Shown: positions 25,440 through 35,633 of the stretch, in pieces
How the letters are laid out: each line of letters starts with the position of its first letter
Numbering within the stretch: position 1 is the stretch's first letter
NCBI RefSeq assembly: GCF_037392515.1
Contig: NC_090282.1
Span: 31,919,054 to 31,983,053 of the forward strand
DNA: 64,000 nucleotides
From: Haliotis asinina
Taxonomy: Eukaryota; Mollusca; Gastropoda; Lepetellida; Haliotidae
Direction of reading: 5' to 3'
Notes under the pieces: model-generated
Told to the model about the DNA's origin: nothing
Database searches by the model: none
Seen by the model: only the letters and a program-made list of their open reading frames with translations
Made by a program: the position numbers and the translations under genes

Positions 25440-28400
25440 ATGATGCTGAATCCGAATCCAAATTCAGTGAAACACGTCCAACGCTGACTGCGTATGACGA
25501 TTTTACGTGGGTTTCTTCATACATCAGAATGAACCTTTCTCAAAGGAAAATAGTGCGTGCATCCTATTATTAAGCTTGACTGGCCCGAGGTGACTTAAAT
25601 TATCGGACTGATTGTAACTACAGTTGACCAGATTTAGCCTGAGTTAACCAGTGTTCGTCGTAGAGAACACGAATTAAAATGTTGTCTGAAATTATCAATT
25701 CAATTCAATTCAATATTTATTCCGACAAACCACTATTGGTACGGGTGATACAGTAGAAATAAAGTCATAATATAAATGATAAATTGTTGCGATGACTTCC
25801 TAACAATGAATATATTATTGTGTTTGTCCTTTTATGGAGTTCTTGATAATTCGTATAAATGTTGAAATACTCTTAACAAGTGAATAATCATCTAAGGTGA
25901 ACAATAGTTTCATTTTTGCGAGATTCGGCCATTTACTGTAATAAGGATCTTATGTTGTAAAAAAAACCGACCATCCAATAAGCAGTGAAATTCGTCCGCT
26001 ATCGCCGGAGAGTTACAAAGATCACAATTTCTGTTTATTCTTGGTGTATATTTCCAGCGACCAGTCTCTGCTAAGTGATAGTTCGACGTCCGACTGACGT
26101 ATACAGGTAAGACAAGGGATTTTTCAAATGACGGCAGATCTTTGAACAGTTTATAATAATTACCCTTTTAACTTACATGGATATCTTCCCGCCATTTCTG
26201 TATGGAATGATCTTTAAGAGTTAGTTGTTTCGACCACTGAGGCCAGCCACCGTTTACAAACACAGCTAGGGTTAACAAATACAATGTCAAAGATAAGCCA
26301 CAACTGAATAAAATATTTTGTTGTAGTATCACCACGTTATTATTACCGAGATTAAATTAGTTGTCTAATTTGAAGAGTTGAAATACACGCGATGACAACC
26401 TATATGAGTGAGATGCAGTTTCTACATTATGCCAAAATGTGATCATCCTTTTAGCGATTGTTCATTGGAAACGACTCAGCTCGTCATAAAACATAAAGTT
26501 AGGGGGCTAATCGTAGGCCAGTAGCAAACATAAGAAATTTAAGATGAAAGTTTTCAATGAGTACAGTATTTTCATACCTCCATATTTCACTCCCATATAT
26601 GACAACCGATAGTACTAAAATGTCGAACAGATTAATCATAATATCAAGTGCCAGAATGAAGTTTCTTGATTTCTTCAGTAATGCAAACGTGAGCTACGCA
26701 ATAAATCATTGATTGCGAAATTAAATCTCTTATTTCGGTGAAAGCTGAATTTTAAATTTTTTGGTATGTTTACACTGAGTTTCCATGTATCACAATATGT
26801 TTGGAATATATCAAGGGAATTCTGAAGATGTTTCACCAAGAAGTCTCGCATCATCCGCATACAACAAAATAATAAATTTGATACACATGTACACAAAATC
26901 TTCATACACACTATTGACTTCGACGCCCTTACAACCTTTGCTCTCGAGAAAAACATCAAAGTTATAGAGAAAAATCGAATATAATAATGGTGAGAGACTT
27001 TCCCCCTGTCCGACACCAGAATAACTAAAGAAGAAGTTGGAAATTTGGTTGTCAACCATAACACAGGATTTTATATTATCATACATGCTCTTTCTCTGAG
27101 CGTGCGCGCGTGCGTGGGTGGACTTCGTGGTTCGTAGCATCGTGGTTACAGAGTTGACTAGTCACGCCGGGGACCTGGGGTGGTCCGGCTTACAATTGTG
27201 CCCAGCTATCCACGAATAGAGGGATTGACATCAACCTATAGATCCCAGAAAGATATGAAACTGCTCCTATTAGTTTCAATCCTGATAGTGCTTGAACATT
27301 GATAAAAGAGGCTTAAAACCTTACTCCTTCAGCTGATTGTCACAGCTTGGTTTGGCCTGGTCGGTATATGACGTCGCACTAAGCAACAGTCCAGGTATAT
27401 AGCGCCGGTTTGTAAATAATCCAGTCTGGACGAACAACCCAGTGATCAACAGCATGAGCATCGATGTAAGAATTACTCTTACGACAAGCATGGGGTGTTG
27501 AACGTCAGTTCTTACCTGTATCTTCACGGGTGATTCCAACTGTTACTTACTGTGCTAGTGCTGAAAGTTATTAATTTGCGTCAACTTATATATATTTTAA
27601 ACCTTTCCCTTGTCACGATCAGCCAATATTATGAACACCTACCCTGTTTAACACCAAATGTGAACACCCTGAAATACGTTCGCGCAGGTATAATTATTTA
27701 CAGCCCACCGCCATAGAGTTGAAATAGAGGGGTGCGCCGAAAAAAAACAGACATCCAACAAAATCAATTCCTTGACCACTGTAGACTCCTCGGGGACGAC
27801 CACTCACCTGTAAAATACACCAGAACGAAGGTGAGAGCTAGACCTAGGGCCAAGGTGCTTGCAATGTACAAGTAGTCGCGGCGGTTACAGGTGATGCCAG
27901 AGCTGCCCTCCTCCGATTTCTCAGCGTCGTTCAGTGCCTTTCTCCACATCCTGCGAGTCGAGATCCTCTCTGGAGAGAAGGAGTGGTGTGTTTCATAAAT
28001 CACCTTGATTCGTTTTTAGCAATATGGACAGGAGGCATCATAATATTGGATGTTACTAATTGTATCCATGTGGAAAATCGAACTCGGTTCTTCGGCACGA
28101 CAAGCGTACGTTTTCACCAAGCAGCTTCTCCCCTTCCCCTTTTTGTTCTCGAGGTCAGCATTAACCACGAATCATTCAGACTCTAACAACATGATGTGAT
28201 TCTTTCACTTTATAATTTGCAGTGTTTCGGCGTCGTAGAGTTGTGTACATTCGTTTTGTCAAAGATCTCTTTCCTTTCTATGTGGTGGGGTAGCCTGGTG
28301 GTTAAAGCATTTCCACGTAATGCACGCCACAAAACCGGGTTTGATTCCCCACATAGGTACAGTGTATGAAGCCCATTTCTGGTGTCCCCGTGTTATTGCT

Positions 28401-29835
28401 AGAATATTGCAAATACCGGCGCCTGGACGAAACAATCCAGTGATTAAATCGAGCGATCTGCGCAACTGGGATACAATTATATGTGTCAGTCAAGTCGGCG
28501 AGCTCGACTATCCCATCAAGTTAGTCGCCTCTCACGACAAAAACCGTACCTGAAGACCAGTTCTAACCTGGAATAAGGAATATGATTTATGTGACCGTGG
28601 CTCGTTAAAACAAACCATGTCATATTGCACTATGTGATTAGAACGACCTACCTTTAGTCTTCTTGATTTCAGTCGGCGCGCAATCTTCACACTTCTCCAT
28701 GTCTTGCTCCTCCTTCCGGTCCTGCTCCTGTCCAAGGTTAAAGTGACTGACTGACTGAGTTTATTTTTACACCGCACTCAGCAATATTCCAGGTATATGG
28801 CGGCTTTCTGTAAATAATTGAATCTGGACCAGACAATCCAGTGATCAACAACATGACCATCGATCTGTGAGATTGGGAACCGATGACATGTGTCAACCAA
28901 GTCAGCGAGCCTAACCACCTGATCCCGTTAGTCGCCTCTTACGACAAGCATAGTCGCCTTTCATGGGAAGCATGGGTTGCTGAAGATCTCTTCTACCCCG
29001 GACCTTCACGGGTCCCAAGTTTAAAGACGACTCTGACGAATACCAAATGAATAGGAAGCAAAACTCGACAAATATACGACTTACATTACTAAAACGCACA
29101 GTTATTACATATTAACTGGCGTTTTGAAGTAAACTGCCATAAAAGTTCAAAATACCGCTCAGAACGGACATGCAAAATCATCATTTCGGTTGCTTTGCAG
29201 ATTATATTAAACACGCGTGTCATCAGTAAAATATGCGTAAACAAGTGACATGCTTACATGGATTTCGACCCGATGAAGGCCTGGGTTAGAATTTGTCTCT
29301 ACTGGGCTAGCTGCAGTCTTCTCCTTGTCATCCTCTCCCTTCCTGTCCTGCTTCTGTTCAAGGTTAAAGACGATACTGACATTCATATAACATATATCAC
29401 TTCTCTTGGAATGCATTAAGAGATTATCATTAACTGGCGTTTTAAGTAAACTGTCATAACAGTTCAAAATACCGCTCAGAAAGGACATGCAAACTCATCA
29501 TTTCGGTTGCCTTGCAGATTATATTAAGCACTCATATCAAAAGGAAAATATGCGCAAACAACTGATCGACGGTCTTATTTGGATTTCGATCCGATGAAGG
29601 CCTGGGTTAGAATTTGTCTCTGTCTCTCTTTGTCTAGTTGCAGTCTTCCCCTTGTCATCCTCTCCCTTCCTGCCCTGCTTCTGTTCAAGGTTAAAGACGA
29701 TATTGACATTCATGTTACATAAATCACTTCTCTTGGAATGCATTAAGAGATTCTCCTTTGGACACAGAAACATAACAGTAAGATAATGACCCTCACCTCA
29801 TCATTACCGTTAAGGTCTCCTTCAATTACTGTCAT
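12554..29835 (-). CDS. Putative type II membrane protein with repeated stalk exons (3' end not found)
   Basis: Eight exons chain with perfect phase compatibility and GT-AG borders: 29835-29797 (ATG, MTVIEGDLNGNDE), 29353-29258, 28727-28652, 27969-27808, 23413-23360, 22391-22305, 13210-13124 and 12598-12554. The product starts with a charged Lys/Asp/Glu-rich cytosolic part (residues 1-103) and has one membrane helix (about 104-123, YLYIASTLALGLALTFVLV). A Ser/Thr/Asp-rich stalk follows with sequons NNT, NDS, NET and NSS. All stalk exons start and end in phase 1, so they can be duplicated or skipped without frame loss. No N-terminal signal and a cytosol-like N-terminus suggest type II topology. 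The extracellular C-terminal domain is missing, so the function is unknown. No family was recognised. Confidence 0.55.
12775..12880 (-). repeat. Degenerate tRNA-headed SINE fragment
   Basis: On minus: a GTGGTTAAAGCATTCGGTCG-like head, a decayed B-box region and a GTGTGAAGCCAATTGCTGG-like body. It has the same layout as the better copies but is more diverged. Confidence 0.5.
13050..13320 (-). repeat. Duplicated exon-intron segment, left copy
   Basis: This stretch matches 22240-22510 in order and strand, covering the 87-bp stalk exon (13124-13210), its donor and acceptor, and about 180 bp of intron. The exon copies encode 29 residues each with about 21 identical, including ETTTMAELG. The two copies flank the whole 9-kb satellite block. 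Confidence 0.8.
13338..16557 (+). repeat. 36-bp minisatellite, about 89 units
   Basis: The unit is CTCATAGCTGCTCCCTCAAT followed by AGTGAATCATTTCCCT. It repeats without any length change that breaks a three-base register. Variable sites are A/G in CATA/CATG, C/T in TCCCTC/TCTCTC, and the CCT/CTT/CGT at the unit end. Because 36 is a multiple of three, one plus frame stays open over the array (12-residue repeat LIAAPSIVNHFL) and another (SHSCSLNSESFP) is open to 14165. Neither frame shows a clear coding signature. The array lies in the antisense orientation inside the intron between stalk exons 22305-22391 and 13124-13210. A 792-bp second-order duplication (22 units) is visible inside it. Confidence 0.95.
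16558..17271 (+). repeat. Degenerate 36-bp repeats bordering the satellite
   Basis: About 19 diverged units of the type CAGTGGATCATTTCGTTCTC plus ATAGCTGCTCCTT, giving VDHFVLIAAPSI-like translations. A short deletion derivative of the 815-bp satellite (TTCCGTGGTCAAAAGCTATT) sits at 16678-16745. This zone is the probable source of the repeat-bearing part of the 1064-bp satellite units. Confidence 0.8.
17272..22200 (+). repeat. Composite satellite with 815-bp and 1064-bp units
   Basis: The landmark ATGTTTAATCAGAAAGC occurs at 18109, 18924, 19988, 20803 and 21867, giving spacings of 815, 1064, 815 and 1064 bp. A first, slightly longer unit starts at 17272 and a partial unit ends the array. The 1064-bp form equals the 815-bp form plus about 249 bp of degenerate 36-bp repeats. 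Two successive 1879-bp dimers are nearly identical, showing higher-order amplification. Each unit contains the same short open frames (62, 68 and 79 codons). Their identity only reflects recent amplification, and they have no recognisable domain. Confidence 0.93.
22240..22510 (-). repeat. Duplicated exon-intron segment, right copy
   Basis: Partner of 13050-13320. It holds stalk exon 22391-22305 (DPSNDSRDESASLASLST, then RETTTMAELGA), an acceptor reading CGTTACAG and a donor reading GTGACG. Flanking intron words such as TGAAAAGCGT and TTGACAATGATG are shared with the left copy. Confidence 0.8.
22570..22896 (+). repeat. Isolated fragment of the 815-bp satellite
   Basis: Beyond the duplicated exon, 22570-22896 again matches part of the satellite unit (GTTTAAAGATCAAGCAAGTA through TTGCCTTGTCTCATGAATTA) with small deletions. 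It may be the ancestral single-copy locus from which the array was amplified, or a dispersed copy. Confidence 0.75.
23860..23921. repeat. CT/GT microsatellite
   Basis: (CTCTGT)n passing into (GT)n with a CGCG interruption. It lies in an intron of the stalk-protein gene. Confidence 0.85.
24660..24696. repeat. GTGC microsatellite
   Basis: A short run of GTGC/GCGT words in the same intron. Confidence 0.7.
24796..24828. other. Perfect 13-bp hairpin
   Basis: ACATCAGCAAACA and its exact complement are separated by a 7-base loop (TTTTGCG). No wider element is recognised, so it may be chance or a small structured RNA element. Confidence 0.4.
25307..25439. repeat. (AGT)n trinucleotide microsatellite
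   Basis: About 44 units, with a single TAA interruption and a few GGT units at the left. It yields artefactual poly-Val (plus) and poly-Thr (minus) frames. Confidence 0.95.
25695..27085 (-). mobile_element. LINE fragment, reverse-transcriptase part
   Basis: On minus, 27085 onward gives MYDNIKSCV, SGVGQGESLSPLLYSIFLYN and FIILLYADDARLLGETSSEF, the polymerase palm with its YADD motif. After a frame change the text reads NSLDIFQTYCDTWKLSVNIPK. This is the RT of a non-LTR retrotransposon with several frame breaks. Lower coordinates hold the more decayed C-terminal region. The likely 3' end is marked by an (ATTGA)n run near 25695. The fragment is 5'-truncated and lies inside an intron of the stalk-protein gene. 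Confidence 0.75.
27338..27545 (+). repeat. Second SINE-like family, internally deleted copy
   Basis: It contains the words GTCGCACTAAGCAACAGTCC, CCAGTGATCAACAGCATGAG, CTTACGACAAGCATGGGGTG and CTTCACGGGTGA in the order of the fuller copy at 28742. The middle (GGGAACCGATG...CCTGATC) is missing. Confidence 0.65.
28283..28560 (+). repeat. Composite SINE: tRNA head joined to second-family tail
   Basis: 28283-28410 is the tRNA-headed type (GTAGCCTGGTGGTTAAAGCA, GGTTTGATTCCCC, AAGCCCATTTCTGGTGTC). From about 28411 it continues with second-family sequence (CGCCTGGACGAAACAATCCA, GATCTGCGCAACTGGGATAC, TTAGTCGCCTCTCACGAC). The two parts abut without spacer. Confidence 0.65.
28742..29020 (+). repeat. 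Second SINE-like family, near-full copy
   Basis: Starts at GACTGACTGAGTTTATTTTT, then GCACTCAGCAATATTCCAGG, CCAGACAATCCAGTGATCAA, TGTCAACCAAGTCAGCGAGC, GTCGCCTCTTACGACAAGCA and CCTTCACGGGTC. I recognise this as a very common abalone dispersed repeat. It sits in the intron between exons 29353-29258 and 28727-28652. Confidence 0.8.
29590..29680 (-). pseudogene. Decayed duplicate of a cytosolic exon
   Basis: 29680 downward reads KQGRKGEDDKGKTATR, then TNSNPGLHRIEIQ. This is a near copy of functional-looking exon 29353-29258 (KQDRKGEDDKEKTAAS, TNSNPGLHRVEIH). The acceptor is kept, but where the other copy has donor GTAAGC this one has ATAAGA. Exons 29835-29797 and 29353-29258 join in phase without it, so it is probably skipped. 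Confidence 0.5.
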
Positions 29836-30124
29836 TGTGTCGGGGATCACGTGGTCACCTCCTGGGAATCGTATAGATAGACAGTGATGAAAAAGATATA
29901 TAAAATAATCAGTGCATGTTAATATCATACAGATTCATGTAGTATGAGACAGCTACAAATACATCGGTGCGCCCAGAGGCAACAAGAGTTTATACTCCCC
30001 AGGGAGTTGAGACTGAAAATACCATGGGCCGTTGATATTGGCATCCAGTGATCGAGGGAAATATATGTCAACGCCTTGAGCGAGTACTAGCTGCCTAGAT
30101 GTGCGCTATATAAACATCCTATAA

Positions 30125-31280
30125 TAATAGAATGCCGAGATTCAAGATAAACTTCGGGCCGAGTATAAATCTCGTTTAAGAAAATCTGGAGCTCAGAGCT
30201 ATATGCTCGAAACAAGGTCAAAGCCACCAATACTTTTGCAGTGCCAGTCCTTTCCTATTCCTTTGGACCAAACATGACATCCAGAGTCTTGATTGCCTGA
30301 CCAGAAGGATCGTGTCTGATAACAGAGCACACCACCCTCGTTCCTCTCTTAATCGTTTACACATACCAATCAATTCAGGAAGTCGGGATTTGATTAATGT
30401 GGAGGCTCTTCATGATAGGATTTTATTCTGTACTGTTGGACGGTACAGCGATGGGAGTAAACCAGGTGAAGTCTTTCACCAAGTCTGGATGAAGTCGGCT
30501 GGTCTCAAATGTGAAACTGAGGGCTTCCTTTTCGCTGCTCAGGACCAGTCGCTTCCCACTCGCAATCGCCAGAATGTGACTCTTAAAGAAAATATCAGTA
30601 TGAAATGTTGTCTTTACAATGAATTTACAGAGATTCTCTAACACCTTGTCAATGGATGTCCTTCCTTGGAACAAACAGCATATCTTAAAAGACATGATGC
30701 CATGGCTCGCTCCTTTTATTATCGTCTCCGCCATGCCTATGGCTTTGGCCCCGAGGTCCATCCATGGTACGACCCTGAACATGTCAAGGGCGTCCTGGAG
30801 AATGATGCTTTCAAACTTACCTGACCTTGTTCTTTTTGATAAAACCAATGAAGTTATTTATATCATTGAATTTTCTGTCCCTTTGACAGCAATGTGATTG
30901 GCAAGATTCAGGAAAAGCATGATAAATATGCGGAGCTCGCCTTTGAAATGTCTCACTTGCCCTTGGTTTGGTACCTCCTGATCTCTTGGCGCAGATCAGG
31001 AGAGTGCCCGGGTTCTCCACCTGGATCACAGCCCTTCTGACAATCTGGGCAATGCAGAAGGCTGCAGTATTGGGTAGCCTTCATATTCTCCGAAAAGTTC
31101 TTGGTGGGTTCGACTAGGCAGTGTTTCCTGGGAGAAGTCCCATTCGGTCTCTCGGCTGCGTGTAGAGTGGGGCGAAGGCCATGAGCTGATGATGAGCTTT
31201 ACCAGCCTGACTGTGCCAGGATCACCCGAACCCTCTCTGCTGCATTTCTATCTCAATCTGTAATTAATAATAACTTAGGA
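30125..31280 (+). mobile_element. LINE fragment, restriction-like-endonuclease type
   Basis: Read over three frames: SSELYARNKVKATNTFAVPV, LSYSFGPN, HHPRSSLNRLHIPINSGSRD, a region with HLVNGCPSLEQTAYLKRHDA, then PDLVLFDKTNEVIYIIEFSV, EKHDKYAELAFEM and MQKAAVLGSLHILRKVL. This is the C-terminal half of a non-LTR element of the R2/NeSL-like kind, with the Zn-knuckle region and PD...(D/E)xK endonuclease. These elements encode one polyprotein that nicks target DNA and reverse-transcribes in place. The copy is 5'-truncated with a few frame breaks. Confidence 0.75.
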
Positions 31281-31622
31281 ATCGTATAAATTTAAGGTTT
31301 CTTAAAAATTTCATTTTATTTACATTTTATAAACCAACCACACATACAACAGTGATGTCTTCTTCCCAGCTTAAGGACACGTGTGACACTTCTGGTCGCC
31401 GAGCCTCGAACATGATCATACGTGTCTCAACCAGTATTACCGCCTCGAATACTGATAGTATCTCTTTAATGTAGTGCACCTTGCGGGTACATTGCAACCT
31501 GTAGAATGTGTGTTTATTTAGAAAATATGAATATGAGCAGAATTCCCTTTGTGAAAACTGAAATAAAGTAGGGTGTCCACTGAGTCGGATGGTTTTATAA
31601 GATTATCAAACCAATACGGATT
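31281..31622. other. No gene seen
   Basis: AT-rich DNA, possibly the 3' tail of the preceding LINE fragment, running up to the direct repeat at 31623. Confidence 0.4.
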
Positions 31623-31640
31623 TCTAGTACTTCATCAGTA
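31623..31640. repeat. 39-bp direct repeat, left copy, first part
   Basis: TCTAGTACTTCATCAGTA here, continued after the mariner by CTTCTGCATGTAGATAATGA plus C at 32945-32965, equals the uninterrupted sequence at 35634-35672. The TA at 31639-31640 is the mariner target dinucleotide. Confidence 0.85.
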
Positions 31641-32942
31641 CGAGGGTTGGCTGAAAAGTTCTAAGCCTCACTGTGAAAAAAAGTTACAAAGTCCACGTAT
31701 GTAATTTATTTTTCTACATAGTCCCCTTCCAAGTTCACACACTTTTGCCAGCGATGCTGCAAGGCCCCAATCCCTGCAAGGAGAAATCTTCTTCAGCTAC
31801 ACTCAAAAAATCAGTCACAGCGGAAATGACGTCAGCATTACTTGCAAAATGGCGACCGGCGAGTTCCTTTTTCATTTTGGGGAACAGGTGGAAGTCAGAA
31901 GGAGCCAAATCAGGTGAATAAGGAGGATGGTCAATGAGTTCAAAGCCACAATCGCGGATTGTTGACATGGCCACCACCGAGGCGCATTGTCTTGGTGGAA
32001 GAGGACACCTTTAGCGATCATCCCTCGTCGTTTGGCTTTGATTGCTTCTCGCAACTGGTTCAGTAGATCAGCATAGTATCTGCCGTTGATAGTTTGACCT
32101 TTTTCAAGATAATCAATGAGCAGAATACCCCTGGAATCCCAAAAGACTGATGCCATCACCTTTCCAGCTGAAGGAACAGACTTGGCTTTCTTCGGAGCTG
32201 GTGAATCAGGATGCTTCCACTGTTTTGACTGTAGTTTTGTTTCTGGTTGAAAGTGATGTATCCAGGTCTCATCTATGGTTACAAATCGTGCCACAAAATC
32301 ATCGGGATCTGCTTCAAAACGACGCAAATTGTCAAGGGACGTCTGGAACCTGACACGTTTCTGTTCTGCTGTCAAGAGCTTTGGCACCCATCTTGCAGAA
32401 ACTTTAGTCATTCCTTGGTTGGTTCCATTCCATTCCATTCGTTGGTGGTAATATGCTCAACCCTCTCATGAGAGATGCCCACTACACTAGCAATATGTCG
32501 AGTAGTCAATCGTCGATCATCCATCAACATATCGAGCACTCGCGTGATGTTTTCTGGAGTGGTTGCTGTTGAAGGCCTTCCTGAGCGTGGGTCATCATCA
32601 AGGCTTTGTCTGCCACGCTTAAATTCTGCAGCCCACTTCTTTACTGTGGAAAATGAAGGAGCATCATCCCTTAGAGTGGAGACCATGTCAGCATGTATCT
32701 GTGTTGGGGACATCCCTTTCTTTTGCAAGTACTTGATGACTGCCCTGTATTCAGTTTTGTCCATTTCTGATGATTTCAGAGGGTAGGTTTACCAAAAGAG
32801 CTGTAGTTGAGATAAAACTATTAGTACGTTTGTAGTTCTTGTGTCTATGATTCACTAAATGATTGTCCTCATTGGTGGCAACACCTGTCTCTACCTGGTG
32901 GGGAAAAACCACTCAGGCTGAGAACGTTTCAGCCAACCCTCG
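31641..32942 (-). mobile_element. Mariner transposon, copy 2
   Basis: A 1302-bp element of the same family as 1869-3113, in opposite orientation, with TIR CGAGGGTTGGCTGAAA and TA on both sides. It keeps the 3' part missing from copy 1, including the natural transposase stop. It lies inside the left copy of the 39-bp direct repeat, and the interruption-free copy at 35634-35672 serves as an empty-site reference. Confidence 0.92.
31690..32764 (-). pseudogene. Mariner transposase, frameshifted
   Basis: From ATG at 32764 the frame matches the copy-1 transposase. A GGAAT-rich insertion near 32410-32440 (giving NEWNGMEP) shifts the frame. The second frame carries VTIDETWIHHF and FHQDNAP. About 10 bp is missing right after DNAP near 31975, shifting to a third frame with HPPYSPDLAPSDFHLF. 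The three catalytic aspartates are present but in different frames, so the copy is inactive. The C-terminal ALQ...RWQKCV-like tail and stop remain. Confidence 0.85.
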
Positions 32943-32965
32943 TACTTCTGCATGTAGATAATGAC

Positions 32966-35633
32966 CAACAGATTGATTAAGCCAAACAAACCCATAACCA
33001 TGCGAAAATAGTAGTGTCCTTATATGCGAAACCCATGTAACCTTACCGATGCTATCTAGATGAATAAGCATGTTATAGGCTATTTTCGGAAGCCGATGTT
33101 CTGGCATGTGAATGATATTAAACCAGTATCTTAGACATTTTATTTGCGAATTTATATAAAGTGGGTATCTTCCACATTCTCCATATATAATGTTATTTGG
33201 AGTTTCTAATCCAACACAAAGAAACTTTTACATGCCAGTAGGTGGATTCTTTCTATGCATTCAAATCTTTGGTAACCCCACACTTCGGATCCTTACAATA
33301 AAATTGGCTGTATTTTGGGTGTCAAATAATTTGAAAAATATATCAGGTGTAATAACTCCAAGTTTATGCGAAATCGACATCATATTAAGTAAAGCTCGTT
33401 TCCCTCGCAGTGCCAAGTCAGAAACGCATTTGTCCATACTTAGTGTTGAATTAAACATTATACCAAGATATCTATAACCATTAATTACATTAATTCGTTG
33501 TCCATTTAAGTACCATCTCTCTTTAAAAGTCTAAGGGCCTCCCTTTCTGAAAATAATAATTTCCGTCTTATCTAAATTTACAGATAAATTCCATTCTTTA
33601 GTGTATTTATCTAATACATTCAACTGATTTTGTAGGCCAATAACTGTATCAGAAAGTTAAATAACATCATCAGCAAAAAGGAGCATAAGGATTTCTAGGA
33701 TGTCCGGATACATCTGTACACCATGTTTACCGTTGCTTGAAATTTCATGATATAATTCGCTAGTAAAAAACGAAAATAGAAGAGGACTCAATATGCACCC
33801 CCGACGTAAGCCGGACGGGCAATCGAAAAGGTCAGTAATGTCAAAGTCACAACGTACACATGATTTAATATTTGAATACATTGACTTTAATACATTAAAC
33901 ATTTTCCCTTGTAGCCCAGCCCTTTTCAAACAACAACATAATTTATGACGATCGACTGTATCAAAGGCTTTTTTAAAATCAATAAAAGCAGCATATAATT
34001 TGTGTTTACGACGTGATAAACATTTTTGGACTACTGCATATAACGTAAAAATGTGATCTATGGTTGAATATTTTTTTCAAAAACCAGCTTGAACTTCCGG
34101 TATCTTATCTCTCATATTGGCCCAGTTAGTAAGTCTATTATTTAGAACAGCAGTAAAAACTTTCCCAAGGGCACTGATTAATGAGATCCCCCTATAGTTG
34201 TCAGGGTCTCTCTGATCGCCTTTTTTATGTAAAGGGACTGTTTCTGAACATGACCAACTCCTTGGAAATATTTGATTAACAAAGAGTTTGTTGAAACATT
34301 TATAGAGAAATGGCATTATATCAAATTGGAACATTTAAACATCTCTATCAGCACTTGATCGGGGCCGGCAGATTTTCCGCTTTTTAACTTGTTTATAGAT
34401 GATGTAATTTCATGTTCAGTTATTTTAGAATTTAGAATAAATTGTGTCAATATCTGTGAACTGATCTGAAACGATTGTCATTGTTATTTGCAAAAAAACA
34501 TTTTTAAAGTGGTAAAGCCATTCTGTTGTCGTTATATAATTCTTCTGTTTTGGTTTGTTCTGTAAAAATCTTATTTGTTTCCAAAAACTAGATTGACTAT
34601 TAATGCTTCTATGTAACCTGTCTACTAATTTCCTACATGAGATAGATTTATATTTTCTACAACAAAGTTTATAATGATTTCTTTGTTTACAATATGTTTT
34701 TCTGTTTGCCACAGTGTTTTGTGATCGAAGTCTCCTAAGTGTCCCACGTGTTTCCCGTTTCGCTTGTCTACATTCTAGATTTACTGGTTCTTGACTAACG
34801 GTTTGTAAACTATGTCGGCTTGGCTTTTTCATGCAGCCAGCAGAGTCTAACACGATGACCACAAAGTGACTGATTGCATTTTCAATATCATTATCAATTT
34901 CGTTTAGGAGTATTTCTTTGTTTTCCGCAATCCTATATCTCAGATTATCAAGAAACATATTAGAGTAAGAATGGTTCCATATTAATTTCTCTGATGCTGT
35001 TGGATCCTCGATTGACTCATTGTTACACCTATTACCCATATTTGGAAATTTACACATCAATTCTAGTGGGAAGTGATCAGAATCAGATCGATCGCCGATA
35101 CTGAACATATCGATGAACTGAAAGAAATCAGGTGAGCTTAAAAAATAACCATTTACACTGCAGCCATGGTGGCTGCAATAAGTAAATTCCCCATTTGTGT
35201 CACCATAGACACGTCCATTTACGATGTAAAGTTTTTCAGGGTTATTTCTCTCACCTGTTCTCGCGTTCATATCACCACAAATTAAATTATATGAGTTTGA
35301 AAACATATCATTATTATCTACCAAACATTGTTCTATTTTCACAATATTACACTTGGTGGCTGCATGGTTATAGTATGGTGAACCCGGTGGAGGGATATAG
35401 GTACATAACAAATTTACATTTTTGTCAATTTTACATAAGTCTTTACATATGGAGAGACCAATTATATTGTCTCTATCTGATCGTATACCATCGCAGAAAC
35501 TACCCAGTGTTTGACGTACACACGACAAATGCCACCTGATAAACGTCCGTAGTTCGATAACTTAACTGCTGGACAGTAGAAAACATCATATCCATGTAGC
35601 CAATTGTTCCCTGCAATGTCTACGACAAATGTC
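32966..35633 (-). mobile_element. LINE fragment, APE-type, truncated at both ends
   Basis: Minus-strand order is endonuclease then reverse transcriptase. Starting at about 35630: FVVDIAGNNWLHGYDVFYCP, YGRLSGGI, LICGDMNARTGERNNP and SDSDHFPLEL (AP-like endonuclease, N-terminal part missing). Next come WSCSETVPLHKKGDQRDPDN, YRGISLISALGKV, AAFIDFKKAFDTVDRHKL, RRGCILSPLLFS and LLFADDVI (RT with FADD). The frame then continues as YLGIMFNST to VWLNQSVG. Several frame breaks make it inactive. Both ends stop inside coding sequence exactly at the 39-bp direct repeats. The clade is not assigned. Confidence 0.85.

Noticed and set aside
25280-25573. Poly-Val and poly-Thr frames
   Set aside because: Translation of an (AGT)n microsatellite.
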